Positions 1 to 8,338 of a stretch of 64,000 nucleotides of DNA are shown piece by piece; the stretch's first letter is position 1; each line of letters starts with the position of its first letter. The stretch comes from JAJXWB01 sp965246795. GTDB taxonomy: Bacteria; Pseudomonadota; Alphaproteobacteria; Rhizobiales; Beijerinckiaceae. The notes beneath the pieces were generated by a model. The model saw only the letters and a list, made by a program, of their open reading frames with translations, was not told the DNA's origin and searched no databases. Where the stretch lies: positions 62,001 through 126,000 of the forward strand of contig CBDFFN010000005.1 in assembly GCA_965246795.1 (NCBI GenBank), in the 5' to 3' direction. Position numbers and translations under genes: made by a program.

Positions 1-995
1 GTCGCACGCTCGGCCGCGAATTTGTGCGCGATGGCCCAGCGCGGGGTGCGTGAGGCGAAGCCAAGTCGCGTCTGCAATGCGAGTTCGTCAACCTTGTAGA
101 CGACGCCGTCGATGTCATAACCAAGCTTCGCGCGCTTCTCCTCGATCGCGTGATATTGCGCGATCATCTCGTCTGCGCCGTCGCAGAGTTTTGTCAGCGG
201 GTTCACGGGTAGACCGGCCTTGTCGAAGAACGCGAGCATGCCGTGCTGCGTCGTTGCGGGTGGCGGTTCCGCCTCGCCCCAGGCATAGGCAAAGAATTTC
301 AGCGGCCGCGATGCTGTGACGGCGGCATCGATCTGTCGCAGCGAGCCCGCGGCGAAATTGCGAGGGTTCGCGTAAGGCGGCAAGCCTGCGGCGACCTGCT
401 CCGCATTGAGCTTCGCAAAGTCGGCGTGCTGCATGAAAACTTCACCACGCACGTCGATGACGCGGGGAATCGTGCGGCCTTTCAGCTTTTCCGGGATGTC
501 GGTGATCGTGCAGATGTTCGCGGTCACGTCCTCGCCCTCGAACCCGTCGCCGCGTGTGACACCATGCACGAGCACGCCATCCTCGTAACGCAGCGAGCAC
601 GAAAGGCCGTCGATCTTCAGCTCCGCAACGAAGGCGAGTGGCGCGTCAGTCGGCACCTTGAGAAAACGCCGTACGCGCGCGACGAAGTCGTGCACCTCCG
701 CTTCATCGAACGCGTTGCCGAGCGAGAGCATCGGCACCGCATGTTTGATCTTGCGAAACTTGTTCGAGGGCGCTGTACCGACCTTGTTCGATAACGATTC
801 CGCTGTCTTCAGCGCCGGAAATGCCTTCTCCAGCGCCTCGTAGCGGCGGCGCAGAACATCATAGTCGGCGTCCGACACCGTCGGCGCATCGTCCTCGTAG
901 TAGCGCTTGTCGTGCGCGGCGATCTCCGCGCCGATCTGGCCTTGTTCGGCGCGTGCCTCGTCGGGAACGGGCGTGGTCTTCTTCGCTTTCGCCAT
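1..995 (-). CDS. ligA: NAD-dependent DNA ligase LigA, partial (C-terminal part off the left edge)
   Basis: Seals nicks in duplex DNA during replication and repair using NAD+. About 331 N-terminal residues are present, read from an ATG at 995. The reading frame is open to the window edge, so the OB-fold, zinc-finger, HhH and BRCT regions are missing only because the window ends. The adenylation motif KIDG lies at residues 127-130, with K127 as the expected nucleotidyl acceptor. The adenylation domain ends near the edge with the typical segment SRTPRWAIAHKF. LigA follows recN in many Rhizobiales cell-division clusters. Here two unrelated genes separate it from recN, so it probably has its own promoter. 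Identity is very secure. Confidence 0.95.
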   Translation of the reverse strand, partial: MAKAKKTTPVPDEARAEQGQIGAEIAAHDKRYYEDDAPTVSDADYDVLRRRYEALEKAFPALKTAESLSNKVGTAPSNKFRKIKHAVPMLSLGNAFDEAEVHDFVARVRRFLKVPTDAPLAFVAELKIDGLSCSLRYEDGVLVHGVTRGDGFEGEDVTANICTITDIPEKLKGRTIPRVIDVRGEVFMQHADFAKLNAEQVAAGLPPYANPRNFAAGSLRQIDAAVTASRPLKFFAYAWGEAEPPPATTQHGMLAFFDKAGLPVNPLTKLCDGADEMIAQYHAIEEKRAKLGYDIDGVVYKVDELALQTRLGFASRTPRWAIAHKFAAERA

Positions 996-1019
996 GCTGC
1001 GATTATGGCGCGGTCGGCA

Positions 1020-1454
1020 TCAGACCGCGAATTCGCCCTCGTCCTTGCCGTCCCAATAGTGGATGCGCGACGCGTGCACCTTGATGAGAACGATGCCGGG
1101 CGTGTCGATGCCCTGCTCGAACCAGTAATCCAGCTCCTTCGTCCAATGCGCTTCGAATTGCGCCTTGTCGCGAATGAGTTCGGCTTTGCCCTCGACCGAG
1201 ATAAAGATCGGCGGCTTGCCGAGAAGGCCCTTGGCGCCAGTGAAGGTAAGGCCAACCTGCGGATCGCGACCTATGTCGTCGATCGTATGCGTGTTGCCGT
1301 GGGAGAAGAAGAACGAGTCGCCTTTGTATTCGACGTCGCCGTTGTTGCTCATCGGCCGTGCCGCGATCTGACCACCTTTTGCGCGTGTCGACAGCATCGC
1401 AAAGTCGATCTCGGCCATGCGCTTCGACAGGTCGGGCAGGGTCAGCTGGCTCAC
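1020..1454 (-). CDS. Pyridoxamine 5'-phosphate oxidase-like (general stress protein 26 type) flavin-binding protein
   Basis: A 144-residue protein with the split-barrel flavin-binding fold of the Pyrid_ox_like/general stress protein 26 group. It opens with a helix, followed by the LSTRAKGGQIAARPMS stretch, which is the usual first strand pair of the barrel. The C-terminal part contains a W-x-x-x-x-x-YWF segment and a RIHYWDGKDEG strand. Such proteins bind FMN, FAD or F420 in the cytoplasm and often respond to stress. The exact reaction here is unknown. The stop is 24 nt upstream of the ligA start on the same strand, so co-transcription with ligA is possible. The gene is divergent from the binding-protein gene that starts at 1619. 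Confidence 0.8.
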   Translation of the reverse strand: MSQLTLPDLSKRMAEIDFAMLSTRAKGGQIAARPMSNNGDVEYKGDSFFFSHGNTHTIDDIGRDPQVGLTFTGAKGLLGKPPIFISVEGKAELIRDKAQFEAHWTKELDYWFEQGIDTPGIVLIKVHASRIHYWDGKDEGEFAV

Positions 1455-1618
1455 GTCGTTCTCCTCAATATGGGTTCGAGACCCAACGCCGGCTGACGCG
1501 TTTGGCTCCCGACGAAAGGCGCTCGCGTGTCGGAGCTTGCGCTGCTAGCTTGACGCTTACCGGCCAAAAGACGCCGAAAGCGCGCAACGTCGCGCATGTC
1601 CCTCGGGGAGGACAGCAC

Positions 1619-2626
1619 ATGTTCAACATCGCTCGCCTGCGTGGCTTGGCATTCGCCGCTTGCGCGCTTCTGCTTTCGCCGTCGGCACATGCGGCCGAAA
1701 GCAACGAGTTTCGCATCTCGCGCCAGCCCTCGATCCTCTATCTGCAACAGGTGCTGATGGAGGACGGCAAGCTCGTCGAGAAACATGCGTCGAAGATGGG
1801 TCTGCCAGACCTCGCGGTGCGCTGGGTGAGCCTTACGAGCGGCGGTGTCTCGACCGACGCGCTGCTTGCCGGCCAGCTCGATATCGTGACGAGCGGCATG
1901 TCGAACCTCTTGCTCGCATGGGGCAAGACGAACGGTGCGATCAAAGGCGTCAGTGCGGTTGCTGGCCTGCCGATCCTGCTTGTCACGCGTTCGCCGAACG
2001 TGAAATCTCTCGGCGACTTCGGACCGAACGATCGCATCGGCATTCCGACGCTGAAAGTGTCGATCCAGGCGACGATTCTCGGCATCGCGTTGGAGAAGGC
2101 GTTCGGCCCGGGTGGTCATACGAAACTCGACGCGAATTACGTGCAGCTCGGTCATCCTGATTCCGCGGCCGCCGTGCTCAATCCGATGCATGAGGTCAAC
2201 TCGCATTTCGCACCGCCGCCTTATGCGGCAATGGAGCTGAAGGCGCCCGGCGCGCATTCGGTGCTGAATTCGATCGATGCGCTCGGCGGCCCGGCGACGA
2301 TCACCGGTTCCTTCGCGTCGGAGAAATTCGTCGACGCCAACCCGATCAAGATCAGGGCCTATCTCGCGGCGATGGACGAGGCGAGCGATCTCATCAAGAA
2401 CGATCCCGGCATGGCGGCCGACGTCTATCTGCGCGTGACAAAGGAGAAGATTTCGAAGGAAGAGCTCGTGCGCGACATGACCGTGCCCGGCGCGATCTTC
2501 TCGGCGGTGCCGCAGCGCACGCAACAATATGCCGACTACATGTATCGCGTCGGCCTTATCAAACTGCAGGCGAAGAGCTGGAAAGATTATTTCATCGCAC
2601 CGCTGCACGGGCGCGAGGGAAGCTAG
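1619..2626 (+). CDS. Periplasmic NMT1/THI5-like ABC transporter substrate-binding protein
   Basis: A 335-residue secreted solute-binding protein of the NMT1/SsuA-like class, which carries nitrate, sulfonates, thiamine precursors or taurine-like solutes to an ABC permease. The N-terminus is a clear Sec signal peptide (arginines, a hydrophobic core of about 15 residues, then SAHA|AES, cleavage near residue 25). The ATG at 1619 is preceded by a strong Shine-Dalgarno (GGGGAGG at about 1604-1610) at normal spacing. The open frame reaches further upstream, but that part has no RBS and no signal peptide, so it is excluded. No permease or ATPase gene adjoins it, so its partner is encoded elsewhere or missing. 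The 3' end overlaps the recN stop by 4 nt, tail to tail. The substrate cannot be told from sequence. Confidence 0.8.
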   Translation: MFNIARLRGLAFAACALLLSPSAHAAESNEFRISRQPSILYLQQVLMEDGKLVEKHASKMGLPDLAVRWVSLTSGGVSTDALLAGQLDIVTSGMSNLLLAWGKTNGAIKGVSAVAGLPILLVTRSPNVKSLGDFGPNDRIGIPTLKVSIQATILGIALEKAFGPGGHTKLDANYVQLGHPDSAAAVLNPMHEVNSHFAPPPYAAMELKAPGAHSVLNSIDALGGPATITGSFASEKFVDANPIKIRAYLAAMDEASDLIKNDPGMAADVYLRVTKEKISKEELVRDMTVPGAIFSAVPQRTQQYADYMYRVGLIKLQAKSWKDYFIAPLHGREGS

Positions 2627-4293
2627 TCTGCGCCCTCCAGCAACCGGCCCGCGGCCGAGCGCGCTTCGTCCGTCACCTGTGCGCCCGAGAGCATGCGGGC
2701 GATCTCCTCACGCCGTGACGGCGCATCGAGAATAGCCACGCCCGTCGCGACACGCTTGCCGCGATCACGAACATCCTTGGCGATGCGAAGATGTCCGCTT
2801 GCCTTTGCCGCGACCTGCGGCGCATGCGTGACCGCCAGAACCTGCACGCGCGACGCGAGCCGTGCGAGGCGCTGGCCGATCGCATCCGCCACGGCGCCGC
2901 CGACGCCAGTGTCGATTTCGTCGAACACGAGAGTCGGCGCCGATCCTCGGTCGGCGAGCACGACCTTCAGCGCCAGCACGAAACGAGCGAGTTCGCCGCC
3001 CGACGCGACCTTCATCAAAGGACCCGGCCGTGTGCCGGGATTGGTCGCGACCCAGAATTCTACGCGATCGAAACCGTCGGGACCACCAGCGGTGGGATCG
3101 CTCTCGATATGCGTCGTGAAGGTCGCGCGTTCGAGTTTTAGCGGCGCGAGTTCCTTCGCGACGGCCGTATCGATTTTCTTTGCGGCAGCCTTGCGTGCCT
3201 CTGACAAGCGCTTCGCGGCTCGCGAATATTCGTCCGCGGTCGCCTTCGCGTCGCGCGACAGAGCCGCGACACGCGACTCGCCTTCCGATAGGGCGGCGAG
3301 GTCCGCGGCGAATTTCTCCACCCGCGCGATGAGACCGTCGACCGGCACCTGGTATTTGCGCGCCGCGCCGCGCAGCGCGAAGAGCCGCTCCTCGATGCGT
3401 TCCAGTTCTAGCGGATCGAAGGCCGCATCGCGGATCGCCTGTGCAAGCGCTTCGCGCGCCGCATCGAGCGCATCAAGAGCGATACCCAGAGCAACGACAG
3501 GCGGTCCGATCAGCGCCTCCGCGCCGGCCTGCCGACGTTCGAGTCGCCGCAAGGCGCCCGCAAGCGACGGGACGGCCGAGTGATCGCCGCCGACGACATC
3601 CTGCGCATCGTGCAGATCGCCGGCCACCTTTTCGGCGGCCATCATCGCCTGCCGTCGCCCGGCGAGCACAGTCTCTTCGCCCTCGACGGGTGCGAGGGCG
3701 CTCAGTTCGGCATGCGCATGATTGAGATAGTCGGCTTCGCGACGCGCAGCGGCGAGCCGTTCCTCTTCGTCGGCCAGCGCAGTCGCGGCATCTTTCATCG
3801 CGCGGTGTTTTTCACGCACGCTGCGCGTTTGGGACTGCAAGCCGCCGTGCGCATCGAGAACATCGCGATGCGCGCCTGTGTCGATGAGCGCGCGCTCGTC
3901 GTGCTGTCCGTGAATCTCGACGAGCGTGCGCGCGATGGTGCGCAGCGCCTGCGCGCTAACCGGCTGGTCGTTGACGAAGGCGCGCGTGCGTCCGTCCGCC
4001 ATCTGCACGCGCCGCAGAACGAGATCGCCATCGGTATCGATCGCCTGATCCGCCGCGATCTTTCGCGCGACGTGGTCTGTTGGAGCGTCAAAGACGGCGG
4101 TGATCTGGCCCTGCGGCTGGCCGGTCCGGACGAGCGAACCGTCGCCGCGCGCGCCGAGTGCGAGCGCGAAGGCATCGAGAAGGATAGATTTGCCCGCGCC
4201 GGTTTCGCCGGTCAGCACAGTCAAGCCGCCATCGAATTCGAGATCGAGGCGATCGATGAGGACGATGTCGCGGATGGCGAGGGCGACGAGCAT
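2623..4293 (-). CDS. recN: DNA repair ATPase RecN
   Basis: An SMC-like ATPase that acts at double-strand breaks in recombinational repair. The 556 residues match the family length. Walker A (GETGAGKS) is at residues 29-36, followed by a long charged coiled-coil middle region. Towards the C-terminus come the ABC signature VASGGELARF and Walker B TLVFDEIDTGVGG. It lies 67 nt downstream of bamD on the same strand, the usual order lpxC-bamD-recN. Its stop codon overlaps by 4 nt the end of a convergent plus-strand gene. The LexA-type operator expected for an SOS gene was not recognised in the short upstream gap. Confidence 0.95.
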   Translation of the reverse strand: MLVALAIRDIVLIDRLDLEFDGGLTVLTGETGAGKSILLDAFALALGARGDGSLVRTGQPQGQITAVFDAPTDHVARKIAADQAIDTDGDLVLRRVQMADGRTRAFVNDQPVSAQALRTIARTLVEIHGQHDERALIDTGAHRDVLDAHGGLQSQTRSVREKHRAMKDAATALADEEERLAAARREADYLNHAHAELSALAPVEGEETVLAGRRQAMMAAEKVAGDLHDAQDVVGGDHSAVPSLAGALRRLERRQAGAEALIGPPVVALGIALDALDAAREALAQAIRDAAFDPLELERIEERLFALRGAARKYQVPVDGLIARVEKFAADLAALSEGESRVAALSRDAKATADEYSRAAKRLSEARKAAAKKIDTAVAKELAPLKLERATFTTHIESDPTAGGPDGFDRVEFWVATNPGTRPGPLMKVASGGELARFVLALKVVLADRGSAPTLVFDEIDTGVGGAVADAIGQRLARLASRVQVLAVTHAPQVAAKASGHLRIAKDVRDRGKRVATGVAILDAPSRREEIARMLSGAQVTDEARSAAGRLLEGAD

Positions 4294-4360
4294 GCCGCCC
4301 CTGCTTAGGCTGTTTGCGCTTGATTGAGAACGCGCGAGCGAAACCTCTCGCGTGAAAAAA

Positions 4361-5251
4361 TCAGCCCAGGCCGATGCGACGCACCGTGCGCGATACCCAG
4401 GAACCGCGATCCTCGCTCGGCTCCAGTCCGCCGGACTTCAGCAAATTGAAGGCGTCCTGGTACCATTGCGACCCGGGGAAGTTGTGGCCGAGCACGGCAG
4501 CGGCGGTCTGCGCCTCGTTGGTAATGCCGAGCCGCATATAGGCCTCGACGAGGCGATAAAGCGCCTCCTCGGTGTGGCGCGTTGTCTGGTACTTCGCGAG
4601 CACCTCGCGGAAGCGGTTCGCGGCGGCGGTGTAATTGCTCTTTTCAAGATACCAGCGGCCGATGTTCATCTCGCGGCCTGCAAGCTGATCCTTCGCGACC
4701 TGAATCTTGTACTTCGCGTCGGCGACATATTCCGACTTCGGAAATTTCTGGACCAGCGCGCTGAAGATCGAAACGGCCTTCTCGGAGCTCGCCTGATCGC
4801 GCGTCACTTCCGGGATTTGATTGTAGTAGGACATGCCCGCGAGATAGTAGACGTAAGGCGCGTCGCCCGCGTTCGGATAGAGGCCGATGTAGCGGTTGGC
4901 CGTGCCGACGGCATCGTCCCACTTGCCGGCCTGATATTGCGAATAAGTCTGCATCAACAGAGATTTCTGACCCCATTCGCCGGACTGCGGGAAATTCTTC
5001 TGCAGGTCGTCGAAACGCTTGCCGGCGCCCTCGTAGTCGCGCGTCTGGAGGCGCGCGAGGCCCTGATCGTAGATCTGCGTGGCAGGCACGTCCGGAAGGA
5101 TCTTCGTCTCGTATTTCTCGCCGCCGAAGATGCTCGCGAGCGGGTTCGTGATGTCGAAGGCCGACGCGGCGGAGGCCGATAGGAACAGGCCAACGCAGCC
5201 GAGCGCAATGAGATGGGCCGGGCGGATAGACTTGGAAAGGAGAGCGGTCAT
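4361..5251 (-). CDS. bamD: Outer membrane protein assembly factor BamD (ComL)
   Basis: A periplasmic component of the BAM complex that folds beta-barrel proteins into the outer membrane, built of five TPR-like helix pairs. The 296 residues include the typical repeats (YDQGLARLQTRDYEGAGKRF, a DAPYVYYLAGMSYY segment, KFPKSEYVADAKYK). The ATG at 5251 was chosen because it directly precedes a signal peptide; an open frame upstream to 5362 encodes only arginine-rich, non-signal sequence. The N-terminus is unusual: the hydrophobic stretch ends in SASAASA|FD like a signal peptidase I site. The only cysteine (ALGC) sits mid-segment and is followed by more hydrophobic residues, so a canonical lipobox is lacking. 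Neighbours are lpxC upstream and recN downstream. Confidence 0.92.
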   Translation of the reverse strand: MTALLSKSIRPAHLIALGCVGLFLSASAASAFDITNPLASIFGGEKYETKILPDVPATQIYDQGLARLQTRDYEGAGKRFDDLQKNFPQSGEWGQKSLLMQTYSQYQAGKWDDAVGTANRYIGLYPNAGDAPYVYYLAGMSYYNQIPEVTRDQASSEKAVSIFSALVQKFPKSEYVADAKYKIQVAKDQLAGREMNIGRWYLEKSNYTAAANRFREVLAKYQTTRHTEEALYRLVEAYMRLGITNEAQTAAAVLGHNFPGSQWYQDAFNLLKSGGLEPSEDRGSWVSRTVRRIGLG

Positions 5252-5383
5252 CGTCAACTCAATGTCGGTCGCGGGCCCTTGGGCGCAGCGGCGAGGGCGG
5301 TGAACACAAGCATCCGTTCTTCCCTCGGGATTGTGGCCGATACAAGGGCGTTCGCGTTGCAAGCCCGCAACGGTTCCATGTTT

Positions 5384-6313
5384 TCAGCCCGCGAAAGCGT
5401 GAACTTCGCGGTGGTCGACAGCGCGCTGGCGTGTCGCCGAAATCTCGCGCCACCGCCACACGGACGGCGTGGCCAGTAGCGCTTCGACAGCAAGCCGGTT
5501 GAGCGCATGACCGCCGCGATGCGAGCGGAAGAGGCCGTGGATAGGCGCGCCTGCGAGCGCAAGGTCGCCAATGGCGTCGAGCGTCTTGTGACGAACGAAC
5601 TCGTCGGGGAAGCGCAGGCCGCCCGGGTTCAGCACGCGCTCGCTGTCGAGGACGATCGTGTTGTCGAAATCGGAACCGTTCGCGAAACCGTCCCGCCAGA
5701 GCTTTTCGGCATCGGCGACGAAACCGAAGGTCCGTGCACGTGCGATGTCGCGGGCGAAGGTCTCGGGCAAAAATTTTGTCACGCGGCGCTGTTGCCCGAT
5801 GCACGGGTGCGCGTAATCGATGCCGATATCGAGCGTCAGGCTGCCCGCGGCTGGCCGGAACTCTGCAAAGCTTTCGCCGACTGCCACTCGCAGCGGCGCA
5901 ACAATTTCGATCGCTGGCTGCGGCGCGAGCGGCGCGGCACGTCGTAAGGCGGCGCAAGCTGCAAAAAACGGCTGTGCGGAGCCATCGAGGATGGGCACGG
6001 CAGGCCCGTCGATCTCGATCAGCGCGTCCGCGACGCCCGCCGCCGAAAGCGCGGCGAGAATATGCTCGACCGTGCCGACGCTCTCGTCGGGCGCCTCTGG
6101 CAGCGCGAGCCGCGTCGCCAGTATGGACGAGACGACATTCCCGATCTTTGCAGGGATGATGCGCTCGCGCCCGCCTGGCAGACCCGTGCGCAAGAAAGCG
6201 ATGCCCGATCCAGCGTCGGCGGCATGCATCGTCATGCGCGTCGCCGCACCGGAATGGACGTCGATACCGTCGAAGATGAATGACCGAGGAAAGGTCGTTT
6301 GACGCACGCGCAT
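5384..6313 (-). CDS. lpxC: UDP-3-O-acyl-N-acetylglucosamine deacetylase LpxC
   Basis: Zinc hydrolase that performs the first committed step of lipid A synthesis in the cytoplasm. The 309 residues match the family. The zinc and catalytic motifs are visible: GTVEHILAAL (zinc His, about residue 90), HKTLDAIGDLAL (His/Asp zinc ligands), and the SHRGGHALNRL histidine near the C-terminus. The ATG at 6313 gives MRVRQTTF, as in other family members. It follows ftsZ on the same strand, but 282 nt separate them and that gap holds a palindromic repeat element. LpxC may therefore have its own promoter; a weak candidate (CTATTG as a -10) lies in the AT-richer stretch near 6370-6380. Confidence 0.95.
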   Translation of the reverse strand: MRVRQTTFPRSFIFDGIDVHSGAATRMTMHAADAGSGIAFLRTGLPGGRERIIPAKIGNVVSSILATRLALPEAPDESVGTVEHILAALSAAGVADALIEIDGPAVPILDGSAQPFFAACAALRRAAPLAPQPAIEIVAPLRVAVGESFAEFRPAAGSLTLDIGIDYAHPCIGQQRRVTKFLPETFARDIARARTFGFVADAEKLWRDGFANGSDFDNTIVLDSERVLNPGGLRFPDEFVRHKTLDAIGDLALAGAPIHGLFRSHRGGHALNRLAVEALLATPSVWRWREISATRQRAVDHREVHAFAG

Positions 6314-6454
6314 CCGGTTTCCGGTCTAACTATTGGCCGGTGCTGCGCAGCAATTCCGGCACGGAAACAATAGGGAAGCCGCCGCGCCCTGAGAAATCAC
6401 GCTTCGTGACAAATTGTTACAGTTGCGCCACGGCAACAGAAAAGCGCGCCACAA

Positions 6455-6554
6455 GCATGTCCCGCCGAAGTGGGTCCGGTTCGGCGAGCAAGGACATGCT
6501 CCAGAAAATGCTGCTGGCGCGAATCCTTTTCGACCGCGCGTTGCCGCGCGGTCG
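6455..6554 (+). repeat. Palindromic repeat element, copy 1 of 3
   Basis: Lies between ftsZ and lpxC. It starts with GCATGTCC, which pairs with GGACATGC about 35 nt later. An inner stem CGCCGAA/TTCGGCG and a second small hairpin CCAG/CTGG follow. The element closes with a perfect GC-rich inverted repeat (10-bp arms at 6531-6540 and 6545-6554). Copies with changed but still pairing stems lie at 18165-18255 (reverse orientation) and 30198-30250 (short form). The plan resembles the REP-like intergenic repeats known in Rhizobiales (GCATG...AAAGTGG...GGTTT...CATGC). Confidence 0.85.
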
Positions 6555-6595
6555 GGATGCACGCTAGGCGCGCTCTTTCAGTGAGCAGGGCGCTG

Positions 6596-8296
6596 TCAGT
6601 TCGACTGGCGGCGCAGGAAGGCCGGGATTTCGAGCTGGTCTTCCTCAAGGGAACGCGGCGTGGGCGCAGCGGCGCGGCCATGCGCGTCGAGGCTGTGCGG
6701 GCGCGGGCCGGCGACCGGCGCTGCCGGACGGCGGGCATATTCCGCATGCGCCGGAGGGGCTGCGGGGCGTGGTGCGGGTGGCGCGCTCGGGGCAGGCGAC
6801 GGGGCGGCCGGCGCTTTGTCCTCGGTCCGGCTGGTCCCGAAGGCGGCAAGACGCTCGAGCAAGGTACGGCGGCGCTGCTCCGTCGTCGCCGGAGCGGCGA
6901 TACCGGCCTGATGGGCCCGGATCTGGTCGCGGATATGCGGCGGCAGATCGTCGATCTGCGGCAGTCGCGCGGCGCGCATCGGCATTTCCGGGGCTGGCGG
7001 CACAAAGGCGGCAGTCTCGGCGGCTTGCGGCGCGACGCGCGGCATCGCGGCCTCGGCGACCGGCTCGTGATAGGCCACAGCGCGTGGTGCGATGGCGTCG
7101 ATGCGCACGTCCGTGTGGATGGCGGCGGGACGCTCGACCGAACGCGGCTGCGGCATCGCCTCGAACGGCATGGCCGGCGCGACAGGCGTCGGGATTGCTG
7201 GAACGATGGGCGCAACAGGCGCGGGCGCCGGTGCGGCCGGGACCGCGTCCGCCTTCACCGTCTGCTGGCGCAGACGTGCTGCGACATCGGCGATGCGCTG
7301 CTCGGCGTCGTGCAGGGCCTTGGCGTCGGCGGGCTGGTCGATGCCTGTCGCCACGACCGACACGCGGATCGTACCGACGAGCGACTCGTCGTAGGTCGCG
7401 CCGAGGATGATGTTGGCGTCCTCATCGACCTCCTGGCGGATGCGGCTTGCAGCCTCGTCCACCTCGTACAGCGTCATGTCGTTGCCGCCGGTGATCGAGA
7501 TCAGCAGGCCACGCGCGCCGCGCATGGAAACTTCGTCGAGGAGCGGGTTGGCGATGGCGGCTTCGGCCGCCTGCAACGCGCGCTTGTCGCCCTGCGCTTC
7601 GCCCGTGCCCATCATCGCCTTGCCCATCTCGCGCATGATCGAGCGGACGTCGGCGAAGTCGAGGTTTACGAGGCCCTGCTTCACCATCAGGTCGGTGATC
7701 GAGGCGACGCCGGAATAGAGCACCTGGTCGGCCATCGCGAAGGCGTCGGCGAAGGTCGTGCGCTCCGTGGCGATGCGGAACAGGTTCTGGTTCGGGATGA
7801 CGATCAGCGTGTCGACCGACTTCTGCAATTCCGAGATGCCGGCGTCGGCCGTGCGCATGCGGCGCTGGCCTTCGAACTGGAACGGCTTCGTGACGACGCC
7901 GACGGTGAGGATGCCCATGTCGCGCGCGACGCGGGCGATGACCGGCGCTGCGCCTGTGCCCGTGCCGCCGCCCATGCCGGCGGTCACGAAGACCATGTGT
8001 GCGCCCACGAGATGATCGCGGATCTCTTCGATGGCTTCCTCGGCCGCGGCGCGACCGATCTCGGGCTGCGCGCCGGCGCCGAGACCTTCGGTCACCTGCA
8101 GGCCCATCTGGATGATGCGCTCGGCGAGCGAGGCGGTGAGCGCCTGCGCATCCGTGTTGGCGACGATGAAATCGACGCCCGAGAGGCCGGACGTGATCAT
8201 ATTGTTGACGGCGTTGCAGCCGCCGCCGCCGACGCCGCAGACCATGATGCGGGGCTTGAGCTCGCGCAACTCCGGGCCTTGCAGTTTCAATGTCAT
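6596..8296 (-). CDS. ftsZ: Cell division GTPase FtsZ
   Basis: Tubulin-like GTPase that forms the Z ring at mid-cell. The ATG at 8296 is chosen over an in-frame GTG at 8311 because an AAAGGCGAG ribosome site lies just before it. It encodes 566 residues. The GTPase domain covers roughly residues 1-320, with the tubulin signature GGGTGTG at 109-115. Then comes a long Ala/Pro-rich unstructured linker of over 200 residues, and the conserved C-terminal peptide LEIPAFLRRQ that binds FtsA. E. coli FtsZ has 383 residues; the long linker is usual in Rhizobiales. It starts 42 nt after ftsA on the same strand. Confidence 0.97.
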   Translation of the reverse strand: MTLKLQGPELRELKPRIMVCGVGGGGCNAVNNMITSGLSGVDFIVANTDAQALTASLAERIIQMGLQVTEGLGAGAQPEIGRAAAEEAIEEIRDHLVGAHMVFVTAGMGGGTGTGAAPVIARVARDMGILTVGVVTKPFQFEGQRRMRTADAGISELQKSVDTLIVIPNQNLFRIATERTTFADAFAMADQVLYSGVASITDLMVKQGLVNLDFADVRSIMREMGKAMMGTGEAQGDKRALQAAEAAIANPLLDEVSMRGARGLLISITGGNDMTLYEVDEAASRIRQEVDEDANIILGATYDESLVGTIRVSVVATGIDQPADAKALHDAEQRIADVAARLRQQTVKADAVPAAPAPAPVAPIVPAIPTPVAPAMPFEAMPQPRSVERPAAIHTDVRIDAIAPRAVAYHEPVAEAAMPRVAPQAAETAAFVPPAPEMPMRAARLPQIDDLPPHIRDQIRAHQAGIAAPATTEQRRRTLLERLAAFGTSRTEDKAPAAPSPAPSAPPAPRPAAPPAHAEYARRPAAPVAGPRPHSLDAHGRAAAPTPRSLEEDQLEIPAFLRRQSN

Positions 8297-8338
8297 CGTC
8301 TCGCCTTTCACAATTTCACGTTGTCTGCGTGAAAACCG

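Noticed and set aside
4294..4360. Hairpin CGCGAG/CTCGCG near a T-run between bamD and recN
   Set aside because: On the transcribed (minus) strand the T-run precedes the hairpin, so it is not an intrinsic terminator.
6531..6554. GC-rich perfect hairpin after ftsZ as an ftsZ terminator
   Set aside because: On the minus strand it is followed by AAAAGG rather than a T-run; better explained as the end of the repeat element.
6470..8332. A 620-codon plus-strand frame antisense to ftsZ
   Set aside because: Exact shadow of ftsZ with repetitive Arg/Gly/Asp composition and no family match.
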